This document shows, in pieces, positions 9,349-18,937 of a stretch of 64,000 bases of DNA. Source of the DNA: Nitrospiraceae bacterium (lineage in GTDB: Bacteria; Nitrospirota; Nitrospiria; Nitrospirales; UBA8639); contig JACKFF010000001.1 in the NCBI GenBank assembly GCA_020632595.1, positions 310,001-374,000 of the forward strand. The letters are read 5' to 3'. Position 1 is the first letter of the stretch, and every line of letters begins with the position of its first letter. Both the position numbers and the translations under genes were made by a program. The notes beneath the pieces were generated by a model. It did no database searches, had not been told where the DNA came from, and saw only the letters and a list, made by a program, of their open reading frames with translations.

Positions 9349-10443
9349 CTATAGCGATGGGACAGAGGCTAACCCGAGTCGTTCCCGTTGATAGGAATTC
9401 GTGGTCACGGCCTGACACCATTGGCGATTGGCAGCATACCATTCAATCGTTTGCCGCAACCCGGACTCAAAAGAGTGGCGTGGGCTCCACCCCATTTGCG
9501 AGTGAACTTTCGTGGTATCAATGCCATAACGAAAATCATGCCCGGGACGGTCGGCCACAAATACTTTCAAGTCTGCGTATCGTGTGATACCCCGTTGAGA
9601 CAGGTAAGGATTGGCAGCACCCGGGGCAACCTCTTCCAAGATCCGGCATAGAGCATCCACCACCTCAAGGTTCGATCGTTCCGATCGCCCGCCCAGGTTA
9701 TATTTTTCTCCAGGCGTTCCCTCCTGAAGGACCAGGAGTAGGCCCTCACAATGGTCTTCCACAAACAACCAGTCCCGGATATTCTGCCCGTTCCCATAAA
9801 TCGGAAGAGGCTTCCCTTCTAAGGCATTCAAGACCATGAGAGGAATAAGCTTTTCCGGAAATTGATAGGGCCCATAGTTATTGGAACAATTGGTCATCAG
9901 GATTGGAAGACCGTACGTGTGATGAAAAGCCCGCACCAAATGATCTGCGCTGGCTTTCGATGCCGCATAGGGTGAATTGGGGGCATAAGGGGTCTCCTCG
10001 GAAAACAATCCTGTCGGGCCCAACGTCCCATACACTTCATCAGTTGAAACATGCAGGAACCGAAAACGTTGGCGATGATCAGCATGCCCTTGCTTCAGAA
10101 ATCGCATGACCACGTCCAACAATACCAGCGTACCCGTGACATTGGTATGAATAAAGGGGTAGGGGTCGTCAATAGACCGGTCCACATGCGATTCAGCGGC
10201 AAAATTCAGCAACCACCTGGGAGAAAATGAATCCATCATCCTGGCCATCTCACCCGCATCGGCAATATCGGCCTGGATAAACACGAGACGAGGATGGTCC
10301 CACAATCCATCAAGATTTTCTCGATGACCCGCATAGGTCAATTTGTCCACGACGACAATTCGTGCGTCGGTCTTGTGAAGGGCCATCCGGACAAAATTGG
10401 CGCCAATAAAACCAGCGCCTCCGGTTACAATCATGGTCTCCAT
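9349..10443 (-). CDS. rfbB: dTDP-glucose 4,6-dehydratase
   Basis: A 364-residue extended SDR. It shows the NAD motif VTGGAGFIGANFV, FAAESHVDRSID, the catalytic VSTDEVYG (Asp-Glu pair) and YAASKASAD (Tyr-x-x-x-Lys). TNCSNNYGPYQFPEKLIP is typical of RmlB. It converts dTDP-glucose to dTDP-4-keto-6-deoxyglucose. It precedes rfbA, and glmS lies 76 bases upstream. Start is ATG at 10443; a second ATG three codons in is equally possible. Confidence 0.96.
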   Translation of the reverse strand: METMIVTGGAGFIGANFVRMALHKTDARIVVVDKLTYAGHRENLDGLWDHPRLVFIQADIADAGEMARMMDSFSPRWLLNFAAESHVDRSIDDPYPFIHTNVTGTLVLLDVVMRFLKQGHADHRQRFRFLHVSTDEVYGTLGPTGLFSEETPYAPNSPYAASKASADHLVRAFHHTYGLPILMTNCSNNYGPYQFPEKLIPLMVLNALEGKPLPIYGNGQNIRDWLFVEDHCEGLLLVLQEGTPGEKYNLGGRSERSNLEVVDALCRILEEVAPGAANPYLSQRGITRYADLKVFVADRPGHDFRYGIDTTKVHSQMGWSPRHSFESGLRQTIEWYAANRQWCQAVTTNSYQRERLGLASVPSL

Positions 10444-10519
10444 GATTCAATATTCTCCACTTAATAGAAGTGGTGAGAACCAAGCAGGAAAGACTCTGGT
10501 GGGAGATTGGAAGGATGCC

Positions 10520-12349
10520 TTACTCAACCGTCACACTCTTGGCAAGATTTCTCGGACGGTCAATATCTACTCCTCGCAACACCGCAATATGATAGGCCAG
10601 CAGTTGAAGGCCGACGGTAAACAGAATCGGGGTCAAAAGTGCATGGACAGCAGGAATCGCGAACACGTGATCGGCAACCTGATCCAAGGCATGATCCCCT
10701 TCGGTCACAAATGCAATCACGGGAGCACTCCTGGCGCGCACTTCCATCAGATTACTGACAGACTTTTCGTAGAGCCGATCTTTCGGCGATAGCACGACCA
10801 CAGGCATGTCTTCATCAATCAATGCGATGGGACCATGCTTCATCTCCCCCGCCGCATATCCCTCGGCATGGATATAGGAGATTTCCTTGAGTTTCAAGGC
10901 ACCTTCCAGGGCAATGGGATAATTAATTCCCCGACCCAAATACAAAAAATTTCGTTTTTGATAATACCGCTGGGCAATCGCTTGAATCGACGCTTCCTGC
11001 TTGAGAATGTGCTCGACCTGGCCGGGAAGCTTGAGAAAATGATCCAACCACCATCGCCCTTCCTCCGGACTTAAGGTGCGACGCACTCGTCCCACATGCA
11101 AGGCCAAGAGATATAAGGCAATTACCTGCCCGGTAAAGGCTTTCGTGGAAGCCACACTAATCTCAGGACCACATCTGGTGTAAATCACCCCATCGGCTTC
11201 GCGAGCCAGCGTACTTCCCACCACATTTACAATCACCAGGACACGGGCCCCCCGGTGCTTGGCTTCCCGTGCCGCCGCCAATGTGTCCGCCGTCTCGCCT
11301 GATTGTGAAATGGCAATAAACAAATCGTCCTTTTGTATCATAGGCTCCCGGTACCGGAACTCTGAACCGATATCCACCTGAACGGGCCGTCGAATCATTT
11401 CTTCGAATAAATATTTCCCGACGAGCCCCGAGTGCCAAGACGTCCCACACGCCACGATCCAGATTCGCCTGGCGTTGAGCAACTCCTCGTCGGTCATGGC
11501 CAAATCCGGAAGATCCGCTTCGCCCGTTTCATATTGAAACCGGCCCCGAAGCGTATCCATAATCACTTGTGGCTGTTCGTGGATTTCCTTCATCATGAAA
11601 TCCGGATAGCCCCCCTTTTCAGCCGCCTCAGCATCCCAATCAATGGTAACGGGATTGAAACTTTTCGGTTGGCCATCCGAAGCAAAAATGGTGATACCGG
11701 AATTCTCTAAGATGCCTACATCTCCGTCTTCGAGAAACACCACCTCCCGTATATGAGCTAGGAGAGGCGTGACATCAGAGGCCAAAAAGGCTCCTTTTCC
11801 ATTCTGACCAATCACCAGGGGACACCCTGAACGACTGACGACGATGCGTCCTGGCTCAGCCAGCGACATCACGGCAATGGCATAACTCCCATGCAGTTCA
11901 TTAGCAATTAATCTGACTGCCTCTTGAAGCCCATGCCCCTTCATCGTGAGCGAGGATAAAAGGTGCGCAATGACCTCGGTGTCGGTTTCAGACTCAAACC
12001 GATAGCCTTCTAATTCCAATCGATGGCGGAGATCGAGAAAATTTTCAATAATTCCATTATGGACGAGAACAATCTCTCCCGAACGGTGAGGATGGGCATT
12101 TTGTTCAGATGGCCGGCCATGCGTGGCCCAGCGCGTATGACCGATTCCTATTGTTCCGGCGACAGACCCGTTTTGTAAAACGGCCTGAAGATTGGTGAGC
12201 TTGCCCACCGTCCTTCGAATTTTCAACTCTCCATTATGTTGAATCGCAATCCCGGCGGAGTCATACCCTCGATATTCCAGCCGTTGTAGCCCGGCCACTA
12301 AAATAGGGGTCGCTGGTTCACCTCCAACATATCCGATGATTCCACACAT
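10520..12349 (-). CDS. glmS: glutamine--fructose-6-phosphate aminotransferase GlmS
   Basis: A 609-residue protein of normal length. The N-terminal glutaminase domain begins MCGIIGYVG with the nucleophile Cys2, and RGYDSAGIA and HTRWATHG follow. Two SIS sugar isomerase domains follow (CGTSWHSGLVGKYL and the second around GRGINYPIALEGALKLKE). The C-terminus DRPRNLAKSVTVE is the conserved tail. It makes glucosamine-6-phosphate, feeding GlmU next door for UDP-GlcNAc. I saw no glmS ribozyme in the 131-base gap before the gene. Confidence 0.97.
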   Translation of the reverse strand: MCGIIGYVGGEPATPILVAGLQRLEYRGYDSAGIAIQHNGELKIRRTVGKLTNLQAVLQNGSVAGTIGIGHTRWATHGRPSEQNAHPHRSGEIVLVHNGIIENFLDLRHRLELEGYRFESETDTEVIAHLLSSLTMKGHGLQEAVRLIANELHGSYAIAVMSLAEPGRIVVSRSGCPLVIGQNGKGAFLASDVTPLLAHIREVVFLEDGDVGILENSGITIFASDGQPKSFNPVTIDWDAEAAEKGGYPDFMMKEIHEQPQVIMDTLRGRFQYETGEADLPDLAMTDEELLNARRIWIVACGTSWHSGLVGKYLFEEMIRRPVQVDIGSEFRYREPMIQKDDLFIAISQSGETADTLAAAREAKHRGARVLVIVNVVGSTLAREADGVIYTRCGPEISVASTKAFTGQVIALYLLALHVGRVRRTLSPEEGRWWLDHFLKLPGQVEHILKQEASIQAIAQRYYQKRNFLYLGRGINYPIALEGALKLKEISYIHAEGYAAGEMKHGPIALIDEDMPVVVLSPKDRLYEKSVSNLMEVRARSAPVIAFVTEGDHALDQVADHVFAIPAVHALLTPILFTVGLQLLAYHIAVLRGVDIDRPRNLAKSVTVE

Positions 12350-12480
12350 ACGCTAACGCTCCTTACATCGCATCTTTTTTACAAATGATATTGGAATGAT
12401 CGGAATGGTATCGCTCAGCCTGGATGAAAACACAGGATTCCGCCCAGATATCGCTCGATTTGGTTCATCAAAATTGGCCA

Positions 12481-14004
12481 CTAGACAGGGTCTTTTTGTT
12501 GCTGAGGGTTCGGTCGTAATGAGGACTCAGCCGGGGCACCCTGCTCTTTGTCCTGAACATGGGCAGCTGAGGAAGAAGCCAGAATTTCTCGCCGTTTCGC
12601 CGCCGTACCTTCTTTATTGACCTGCGCCACTCGGGAAATACTCAATGCATTGGCCGGAACATTTTTCGTGACGGTGGTTCCTGCCGCAATCAACGCCCCT
12701 TCCCCTATTGTCACCGGGGCAATTAATTGCACATCACTCCCAATAAAGACATTGTCCTCAATCTGTGTCCGTGCCTTTCGAAATCCATCATAGTTGCAGG
12801 TAATGGTCCCGGCCCCGATATTCACATTCCGGCCAATCACGGTATCTCCGAGATAACTCAAATGATTGACCTTAGACCCCTCCCCAACTTCAGTCTGTTT
12901 CAATTCCACAAAATTTCCAACCTTGCCTTTTCGATGAATATGGCTCCCCGGACGCAAATGCGCAAAAGGCCCGATGACCGCCCCCTCTTCTATCCTGGCT
13001 TCCAACATGACGCACGAATCCTGAATGAGGACATTATTGCCGACCAGGCAATTGTTCAGCCTCGAATTGCCGTGAATAACGCAATTCGCTCCAATGACGG
13101 TCCGGCCTTCAAGTATGACTCCGGGATACAGACTGGTATCCCTTCCAATTTCAACTCCATCGTCAATAATCACACGTTCCGGATCCAGCATGGTGACACC
13201 TGACAACATGAGACGCTGGCAAATTCGTCGTCGCATTTCTTTTTCGGCTAGAGCCAGATGTTCCCTTGTGTTAATCCCAGTCGTCTCCAAATGGTCATTG
13301 GTTATCCATGCCGAAACTTTCAGACCTTGCTGGACAGCCACTTCAATAATATCGGTGATGTAATATTCCCCTTGGGCATTTTGGGGACGCAATTGGCTCA
13401 ATGCCTTTCCAAGGAAGGTGCCATCCACGACATACGTCCCAACATTAATTTCCGAAATACTTCGTTCTTCTGCTGAGCAATCTTGATCCTCGACAACACG
13501 ACGGATCTCGCCCGATGGCGCGCGAACCACCCTCCCGTAACCACGGGATTCCGGAATGACCGTCGTTAAGATTGTCAGGGCGGCTTTTTCAGATTGATGG
13601 TAATCAACCAGGGAATTCAGCGTGGCCTGCGTTAATAAAGGTGAATCGCCATTCAGAATCAAGAATTGTTCGGCCTGCTTGAGGTCGTTCCTGGTAACGA
13701 CTGGATACGCCTGCTGAACCGCATGCCCCGTCCCCAATTGTTTCTCCTGAATCACCACTTCAAAAGGCTCAAAATTAGCCTTTTCTTGTTCGAGGTAGGC
13801 CTGGACCTGTTCCGATCCGTGGCCGACCACAATAGCAACGGTCTGGCTGCCCACTTGCCTGGCTAAGTTCGCGGCATACCACAGCATGGGACGACCGGCC
13901 ACACGATGTAGGACTTTGGGCAAAGCCGATTTCATCCGGGTTCCTTGTCCCGCAGCCAGAATCATGGCAGCCGTGTTTTTTTTACCACTCATTACGCCTG
14001 TCAT
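12481..14004 (-). CDS. glmU: bifunctional UDP-GlcNAc pyrophosphorylase / GlcN-1-P acetyltransferase
   Basis: A 507-residue bifunctional enzyme. The N-terminal uridyltransferase domain has LAAGQGTRMKSALPKVLH and LNGDSPLL. The C-terminal acetyltransferase domain is a hexapeptide left-handed beta-helix with HLRPGSHIHRKGKVGNFVELK and the site around NYDGFRK. The last 40 residues after RREILASS are an extra polar tail (Glu/Gln-rich) longer than usual. It produces UDP-GlcNAc from glucosamine-1-phosphate. The start may be either 14004 or the ATG four codons later. Confidence 0.96.
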   Translation of the reverse strand: MTGVMSGKKNTAAMILAAGQGTRMKSALPKVLHRVAGRPMLWYAANLARQVGSQTVAIVVGHGSEQVQAYLEQEKANFEPFEVVIQEKQLGTGHAVQQAYPVVTRNDLKQAEQFLILNGDSPLLTQATLNSLVDYHQSEKAALTILTTVIPESRGYGRVVRAPSGEIRRVVEDQDCSAEERSISEINVGTYVVDGTFLGKALSQLRPQNAQGEYYITDIIEVAVQQGLKVSAWITNDHLETTGINTREHLALAEKEMRRRICQRLMLSGVTMLDPERVIIDDGVEIGRDTSLYPGVILEGRTVIGANCVIHGNSRLNNCLVGNNVLIQDSCVMLEARIEEGAVIGPFAHLRPGSHIHRKGKVGNFVELKQTEVGEGSKVNHLSYLGDTVIGRNVNIGAGTITCNYDGFRKARTQIEDNVFIGSDVQLIAPVTIGEGALIAAGTTVTKNVPANALSISRVAQVNKEGTAAKRREILASSSAAHVQDKEQGAPAESSLRPNPQQQKDPV

Positions 14005-14026
14005 ACCCTTCGTTAAAGGTCTCTTC

Positions 14027-14704
14027 TCATGGGGTTTGAACTTTAGGTGAGTCCTTGAGGGTCATTCTATCCCGTTTTTTTGCAATTTCAATGCTAGAGG
14101 ACTTATCCGGAGGAGAATAAAATCCTCCTGAAACAATAAGCTTCATGGCTTCCTCAACCCCCATATCTACAGGAATAATTTCACTCTCGGGAACCAGAAG
14201 AAAATAGCCAGAAGTTGGATTCGGAGATGTGGGGACAAACACATGGACCAAAGGCTCCGGAGCCAGATTCTGGATTTCCTTTCTGGTCTCCCCGGTAACA
14301 AACGACAAACAATAGTTCCCCTCTTTGGGAAATTGAATCATTACCACTTTGTTATATTTTTCGCGTTGTTTGAATGATAAGATGTCCATCATCGACTTCA
14401 ATGTGGCATAAATACCACGTACAATCGGGACGCGATCTAAAATTTCTTCCCACCGGACGACCAATCGTTTTCCCAAAAAATTTGTGGCAAAGACACCGGC
14501 TGAAAAAATCAACAGCAATAATGCCAAAATACCCAGACCGGGAAAGTAATAATCCGGCAACACCAGGTCCGCTAATGCCGTGCCAAGGATACTATCCACA
14601 GTCACAAACAGCGTTTTTAAAATGAGGATCGTTCCCCAGATTGGGGTAATTACCAACAGGCCTGTCAAAAAATAACGTCTGAGAGAGGCGCGAAGGGTAT
14701 TCAT
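14027..14704 (-). CDS. DUF502-family membrane protein
   Basis: A 225-residue protein of the DUF502 family. The N-terminus has SLRRYFLTGLLVITPIWGT leading into the first membrane helix; a second helix lies near residues 60-85. The soluble part contains the family motifs VPIVRGIYATLKSM and HVFVPTSPNPTSGYFLLVP. Family function is unknown, though plant homologues affect membrane trafficking. The start at 14704 matches the family N-terminus; the frame is open to 14731. It heads the minus-strand block with glmU 22 bases downstream. Confidence 0.9.
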   Translation of the reverse strand: MNTLRASLRRYFLTGLLVITPIWGTILILKTLFVTVDSILGTALADLVLPDYYFPGLGILALLLLIFSAGVFATNFLGKRLVVRWEEILDRVPIVRGIYATLKSMMDILSFKQREKYNKVVMIQFPKEGNYCLSFVTGETRKEIQNLAPEPLVHVFVPTSPNPTSGYFLLVPESEIIPVDMGVEEAMKLIVSGGFYSPPDKSSSIEIAKKRDRMTLKDSPKVQTP

Positions 14705-14870
14705 GAGAAAAATCCGCCTTATACCCGCCACACAGAGCGGGCACAGTTTCTACGGGAGAGGTAGGAGGTCACCGTAATACTATCGCATCTTACAATCAGG
14801 ATGGCACTCCTGCAAGACTTTTCTTGCGAATTTCAATGACTTAGACTAGGATCGTTCAGGGTAAATTTCC

Positions 14871-15668
14871 ATGAAACCGAGAAACCACGCAAAGGGAAAA
14901 CAGGGCATGCCTTCAGGGTTATTCATTACCTTCGAAGGCACAGAAGGCTCTGGAAAGACCACCCAATCTCACCGATTGGCACAAGCACTTCGAGCTCAAG
15001 GCTATCAGGTATTAGAAACCCGCGAGCCTGGAGGAACTCCATTGGCTGAGGCCATTCGCCGCCTTCTGCTTTCCCACTCCAAAACGAAATCCAACAAGGA
15101 AATCATCACTCCAGAATGCGAAACAGCTCTAATTCTGGCTTCCCGGTCCCAACATGTGGCTCATGTGATTCGGCCAGCCCTCTCAAAAGGCATAATTGTG
15201 CTGTGTGACCGGTTTTTTGATTCAACTCTGGCCTACCAGGGATACGGACGACACCGGGATATCAACTTTCTAAAGCATTCCCATCAATTCGCCACGGAAG
15301 GACTGACTCCACACCTCACGTTTTTACTCGATCTCCCGACCCAAGAAGGGTTGGCGAGGCGACAAAAGGCCCGGCACCAAAATCGACTTGACCAGGAATC
15401 CTTGGATTTCCATCAACGAGTACGTCGAGGTTTCATTGCCCTCGCTAAACAGCATCCCCAACGCATTCAAAAATTAGATGCCAGGCAATCCCCCGAGATC
15501 CTGACTATTCTTATATCATCCATGATGGCACGCCTCATTCAGTCGTTACCATCGACAAGCCTGGCTCACGTCACTCCTCAACCCAGCCGCATTATCAAGC
15601 GAATCCGGACGAAAGGGACCCCTCAGCATGGCATTTCGAGATCTCGTCGGGCATCAACGCCCAATTAA
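14871..15668 (+). CDS. tmk: thymidylate kinase
   Basis: A 265-residue dTMP kinase. It has the P-loop FEGTEGSGKTTQ, the DR(E/Y)-type REPGGTPLAE motif, and CDRFFDSTLAYQGYGR. The LID region lies near RRQKARHQNRLDQE. It phosphorylates dTMP to dTDP for DNA synthesis. The usual length is about 210 residues; here about 45 extra residues rich in Ser, Arg and Pro follow and overlap holB by 41 bases. The start is at 14871 or at the ATG at 14907; the family N-terminus favours the latter. Confidence 0.94.
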   Translation: MKPRNHAKGKQGMPSGLFITFEGTEGSGKTTQSHRLAQALRAQGYQVLETREPGGTPLAEAIRRLLLSHSKTKSNKEIITPECETALILASRSQHVAHVIRPALSKGIIVLCDRFFDSTLAYQGYGRHRDINFLKHSHQFATEGLTPHLTFLLDLPTQEGLARRQKARHQNRLDQESLDFHQRVRRGFIALAKQHPQRIQKLDARQSPEILTILISSMMARLIQSLPSTSLAHVTPQPSRIIKRIRTKGTPQHGISRSRRASTPN

Positions 15669-16659
15669 ATGGCTCCAAACAGCGGTCTCTACCAACCATC
15701 TGGGGCATGCCTATCTGTTTCATGGAGAGCCGTCCATTGGGAAACGACTCACCGCTAACGCGCTTGCCCAGTATCTTCATTGCGAGGCCCCACAAATCGC
15801 ACCAACACCCGATGCCTGCGACCACTGCCGATCATGTCATCAAATCGCCCAGGCCACTCATCCCGACTTTTTGTTGGTTCAACCTGAAGATATGCAAAAG
15901 CAGAATCCCAAAATTACCATTGATCAAATACGCGATATCGAACATCTGGTTATTTATCGTCCTCTCCTGGGGTCACATAAGATTTGCCTCATTGATCAGG
16001 CCGACTCCATGACCACTGAAGCAGCCAACGCCTTGCTCAAGACATTGGAAGATCCGCCAGACCATTGCCTCTTTCTCCTGATCACCAGCCGCCCGGAGCA
16101 CCTTTTGGCAACGATTCGGTCTCGATGCATTACGTTGCGATTTGCCCCGCTGCCCTCTGCCAGCATTTATGAATTCCTGAAGGAACGGACAGACAGGGAA
16201 GACCAGGATAACCGGTTAATCGCGGCATTTGCCGAAGGCCGGTTGGGTTCAGCTTTGGCCTGTGACCCCGCAGAGTTAAAGGTAAAAATCCGTCAGTACT
16301 GGGCATTGTTATTTGGGGAACATACGGCGTTGGCTTCACGGGTGATGGATATGAGTGAAGGGCTGGTCAAATCGAACCAAGTACAGGAAGCGATTCATTG
16401 GTTTTGGGCAGGGCTCAGGGATTTGCTCTTGCTGACCCTGGATCATTCCTTGTCGCCCACCTTGTACCAGGATCAAGAAACGGCGCTTCGCGAGTTGTCT
16501 CTCCAGATCACCCCTTCTTCACTTCTGGACCTCATCCATGAACTCAACCAACTCGAGCGAGGGCAACAACGAAATCTTAATGTGCAAATCGGATTGGAGC
16601 AATTTTTCTTTCATCTTCACGACCAATTGGAATTCTCGCATTCACCAGTGATCGCTTAA
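15628..16659 (+). CDS. holB: DNA polymerase III delta-prime subunit
   Basis: A 343-residue AAA+ clamp-loader subunit. The N-terminus FRDLVGHQRPIKWLQTAV and AYLFHGEPSIGKRLTA (degenerate Walker A, normal for delta-prime) are clear. A four-cysteine zinc module is present around CDHCRSC. NALLKTLEDPP and TIRSRC (the SRC motif) identify the family. It loads the sliding clamp together with gamma/tau and delta. It overlaps tmk by 41 bases, and AAGGGACCCC before the ATG serves as the ribosome site. tmk-holB neighbours are common in bacteria. Confidence 0.93.
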   Translation: MAFRDLVGHQRPIKWLQTAVSTNHLGHAYLFHGEPSIGKRLTANALAQYLHCEAPQIAPTPDACDHCRSCHQIAQATHPDFLLVQPEDMQKQNPKITIDQIRDIEHLVIYRPLLGSHKICLIDQADSMTTEAANALLKTLEDPPDHCLFLLITSRPEHLLATIRSRCITLRFAPLPSASIYEFLKERTDREDQDNRLIAAFAEGRLGSALACDPAELKVKIRQYWALLFGEHTALASRVMDMSEGLVKSNQVQEAIHWFWAGLRDLLLLTLDHSLSPTLYQDQETALRELSLQITPSSLLDLIHELNQLERGQQRNLNVQIGLEQFFFHLHDQLEFSHSPVIA

Positions 16660-16745
16660 CCATCAATTACCTGCTTACCCCGGTTCTGCGACCACGTGAG
16701 TCGTTTGGCACTTGTGGGTTCGGAGCTAACAGAGGATGTTCTGTC

Positions 16746-18731
16746 ATGTCCAACACGTTTTATGTCACCACCCCTATCTATTATGTCAACGATGTGCCTC
16801 ACATTGGCCACGCCTACACCACCATCGCGGCCGATGTTCTAGCCCGGTTCTATCGGCTAACAGGGCACGAGGTTTTTTTCCTCACCGGATTAGACGAACA
16901 TGGGCAAAAAGTCCAACAGGCGGCGGCCAAGGCCGGGGTCGATCCACAGACACATTGTGACCTCCTCACGCCGAAGTTCAAAAATCTCTGGTCCCAATTG
17001 CATATCTCCAACAATGGGTTTATTCGCACCACCGATCTTCAACATCAAGCCATCGTCCAACGCTACCTTCAAGCCCTCTATGACAAAGACTTAATTTATC
17101 AGGCCGAATATACCGGCTGGTATTGCACATTTGACGAGCGATTTTGGACAGAAAAGGATGTGGAGAACGGGCTGTGCCCGGATTGTCGGCGACCAGTGGA
17201 ACAAGTCAGTGAACGAAATTATTTTTATCGCATGAGTCGCTTTCAGAACCGGTTGAAGGAGCATATCCAGACAAATCCCGACTTCATTCAGCCGGACACC
17301 CGTCGCAATGAGGTCCTAGGGTTTCTGCAAAAGCCCCTTGAGGATCTGTCCATTTCCCGACCCAAGTCACGGTTATCGTGGGGCATCGAATTGCCATTTG
17401 ATCGGGATTGCGTGGCCTATGTATGGTTCGACGCCTTAGTGAATTACCTGTCAGCCCTGGAGTATGTCGCTCCAATTCCGAGCACTTCAACATTCTGGCC
17501 CGCGTCGCTCCATCTGGTCGGAAAAGATATCCTGACTACCCATGCTGTGTACTGGTCGACCATGTTAATGGGCTTGGAACTGCCGCTCCCCCAATCCATC
17601 TTTGCGCATGGCTGGTGGACGGTAAATGGGGAAAAGATGTCAAAAAGTCGAGGGAATGTTGTCGACCCCTATGCCGTGGTCAAAGAATTCGGCGCTGATG
17701 CCTTTCGCTATTTTCTGTTGAGGGAAGTTCCATTCGGCCAGGATGGAGATTTCTCCATCACGGCATTCGGTAGCCGGCATAACGCTGAATTGGCAAACGA
17801 TCTTGGCAATCTGCTGTCCCGAACTCTTACGATGCTGGCGAATTTTTCCAACAATACCGTTCCTCAACCCGACGCCAGACACGAAACCGATCAGGATCGT
17901 CAACTCCAGCATGCGGCTTCATCCCTTTTCCCGTCTATTGAGACGCACCTTCGCCACTTAGAATTTAATCGCGCGCTGGAAACGATGTGGGGATTTGTCC
18001 AGTCAGCTAATCAATATATTGATAAGACCGCTCCATGGATGTTGGCCAAAGATCCTGACCATACCCCTCGCCTTCACACGGTCCTGTTTCATCTCACAGA
18101 GGTCTTGCGATTTCTCACGGTGGCCGTTTACCCGTTTATGCCACAAACCGCCGAAACGATGAAGATCCGTCTGGGGTTATCGATGGATTTTTCTACATCC
18201 GTTTTGCAGGAATTCCCTCGTTGGGGAGCATACCTCTATAAAGGGCAAACCAGTAAAGGCGCTTCCCTATTTCCCAGAAAAGATTCCCGTCCATTGGACT
18301 CCCAGAAGAGTCCCGCACAGAAAACACCTATTCACCCAACCAGGACACACATGGAAACATCTCGGCCCGTTCCATCCACCCAACCGCAATCGCCACCCGG
18401 CGACGTGACACAAATCGGCATTGCCGATTTCCAAAAAGTTCAATTGAAGGTGGCCAAAGTCTTAACGGCAGAACGTGTTCCAAAGTCTGAAAAACTGCTC
18501 AAGCTCCAGGTGGATATCGGAACAGAACAGCGTCAGATTGTGGCTGGAATTGGGAAAAAGTATGCTCCCGAAGAAATGGTGGGCCGAACCATTGTCGTTG
18601 TGGCAAATCTCAAGCCGGCAAAACTGATGGGGATTGAATCCCAAGGCATGGTATTAGCCGCAGGAGATCAAGAGGTCCTTGAACTTCTTAACATGTCCCA
18701 GGAAATCCCCGCCGGGACAAGGATCAAATGA
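16746..18731 (+). CDS. metG: methionyl-tRNA synthetase
   Basis: A 661-residue class I tRNA synthetase. The HIGH-type motif is VPHIGHAY (about residues 17-24) and the KMSKS loop is EKMSKSRGN (about 297). A compact zinc-knuckle site is CPDCRRP. The C-terminal 105 residues form the EMAP/Trbp111-like tRNA-binding domain (FQKVQLKVAKVL ... GIESQGMVLAA) that makes the enzyme dimeric. Between the anticodon domain and this module is a proline/serine-rich linker of about 60 residues. It lies 86 bases downstream of holB. Confidence 0.96.
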   Translation: MSNTFYVTTPIYYVNDVPHIGHAYTTIAADVLARFYRLTGHEVFFLTGLDEHGQKVQQAAAKAGVDPQTHCDLLTPKFKNLWSQLHISNNGFIRTTDLQHQAIVQRYLQALYDKDLIYQAEYTGWYCTFDERFWTEKDVENGLCPDCRRPVEQVSERNYFYRMSRFQNRLKEHIQTNPDFIQPDTRRNEVLGFLQKPLEDLSISRPKSRLSWGIELPFDRDCVAYVWFDALVNYLSALEYVAPIPSTSTFWPASLHLVGKDILTTHAVYWSTMLMGLELPLPQSIFAHGWWTVNGEKMSKSRGNVVDPYAVVKEFGADAFRYFLLREVPFGQDGDFSITAFGSRHNAELANDLGNLLSRTLTMLANFSNNTVPQPDARHETDQDRQLQHAASSLFPSIETHLRHLEFNRALETMWGFVQSANQYIDKTAPWMLAKDPDHTPRLHTVLFHLTEVLRFLTVAVYPFMPQTAETMKIRLGLSMDFSTSVLQEFPRWGAYLYKGQTSKGASLFPRKDSRPLDSQKSPAQKTPIHPTRTHMETSRPVPSTQPQSPPGDVTQIGIADFQKVQLKVAKVLTAERVPKSEKLLKLQVDIGTEQRQIVAGIGKKYAPEEMVGRTIVVVANLKPAKLMGIESQGMVLAAGDQEVLELLNMSQEIPAGTRIK

Positions 18732-18831
18732 TACCCTCTATGGTTCTTTCACCCAAAAACCGCGACGGACATCTGCCCAAAATCTTCCTTGAATAGACTC
18801 GCTGACGCCCTTGTACGCAATGAGGAAAATG

Positions 18832-18868
18832 CCTCCTCTGAGAAATATCAGGGATAATCAGGAGGAGG
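18832..18868 (-). terminator. possible terminator of the polysaccharide operon
   Basis: An inverted repeat (CCTCCTCTGA with TCAGGAGGAGG, one bulge) lies about 70 bases after the stop of the WcaJ-type gene. On the minus strand it is followed by CATTTTCC, a short T-run. It also sits at the end of metG, which runs toward it. Weak but in the right place. Confidence 0.35.
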
Positions 18869-18937
18869 GAAATTCAACCCCATTGGCAAGAGACTCACAT
18901 GGGAGAACTGCCCCGTTGCCACACGAAGGATGAAAGG

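Noticed and set aside
12350..12480. Possible glmS ribozyme before glmS
   Set aside because: The core sequence of the ribozyme is not present in the leader; GlmS in this group is usually not controlled this way.
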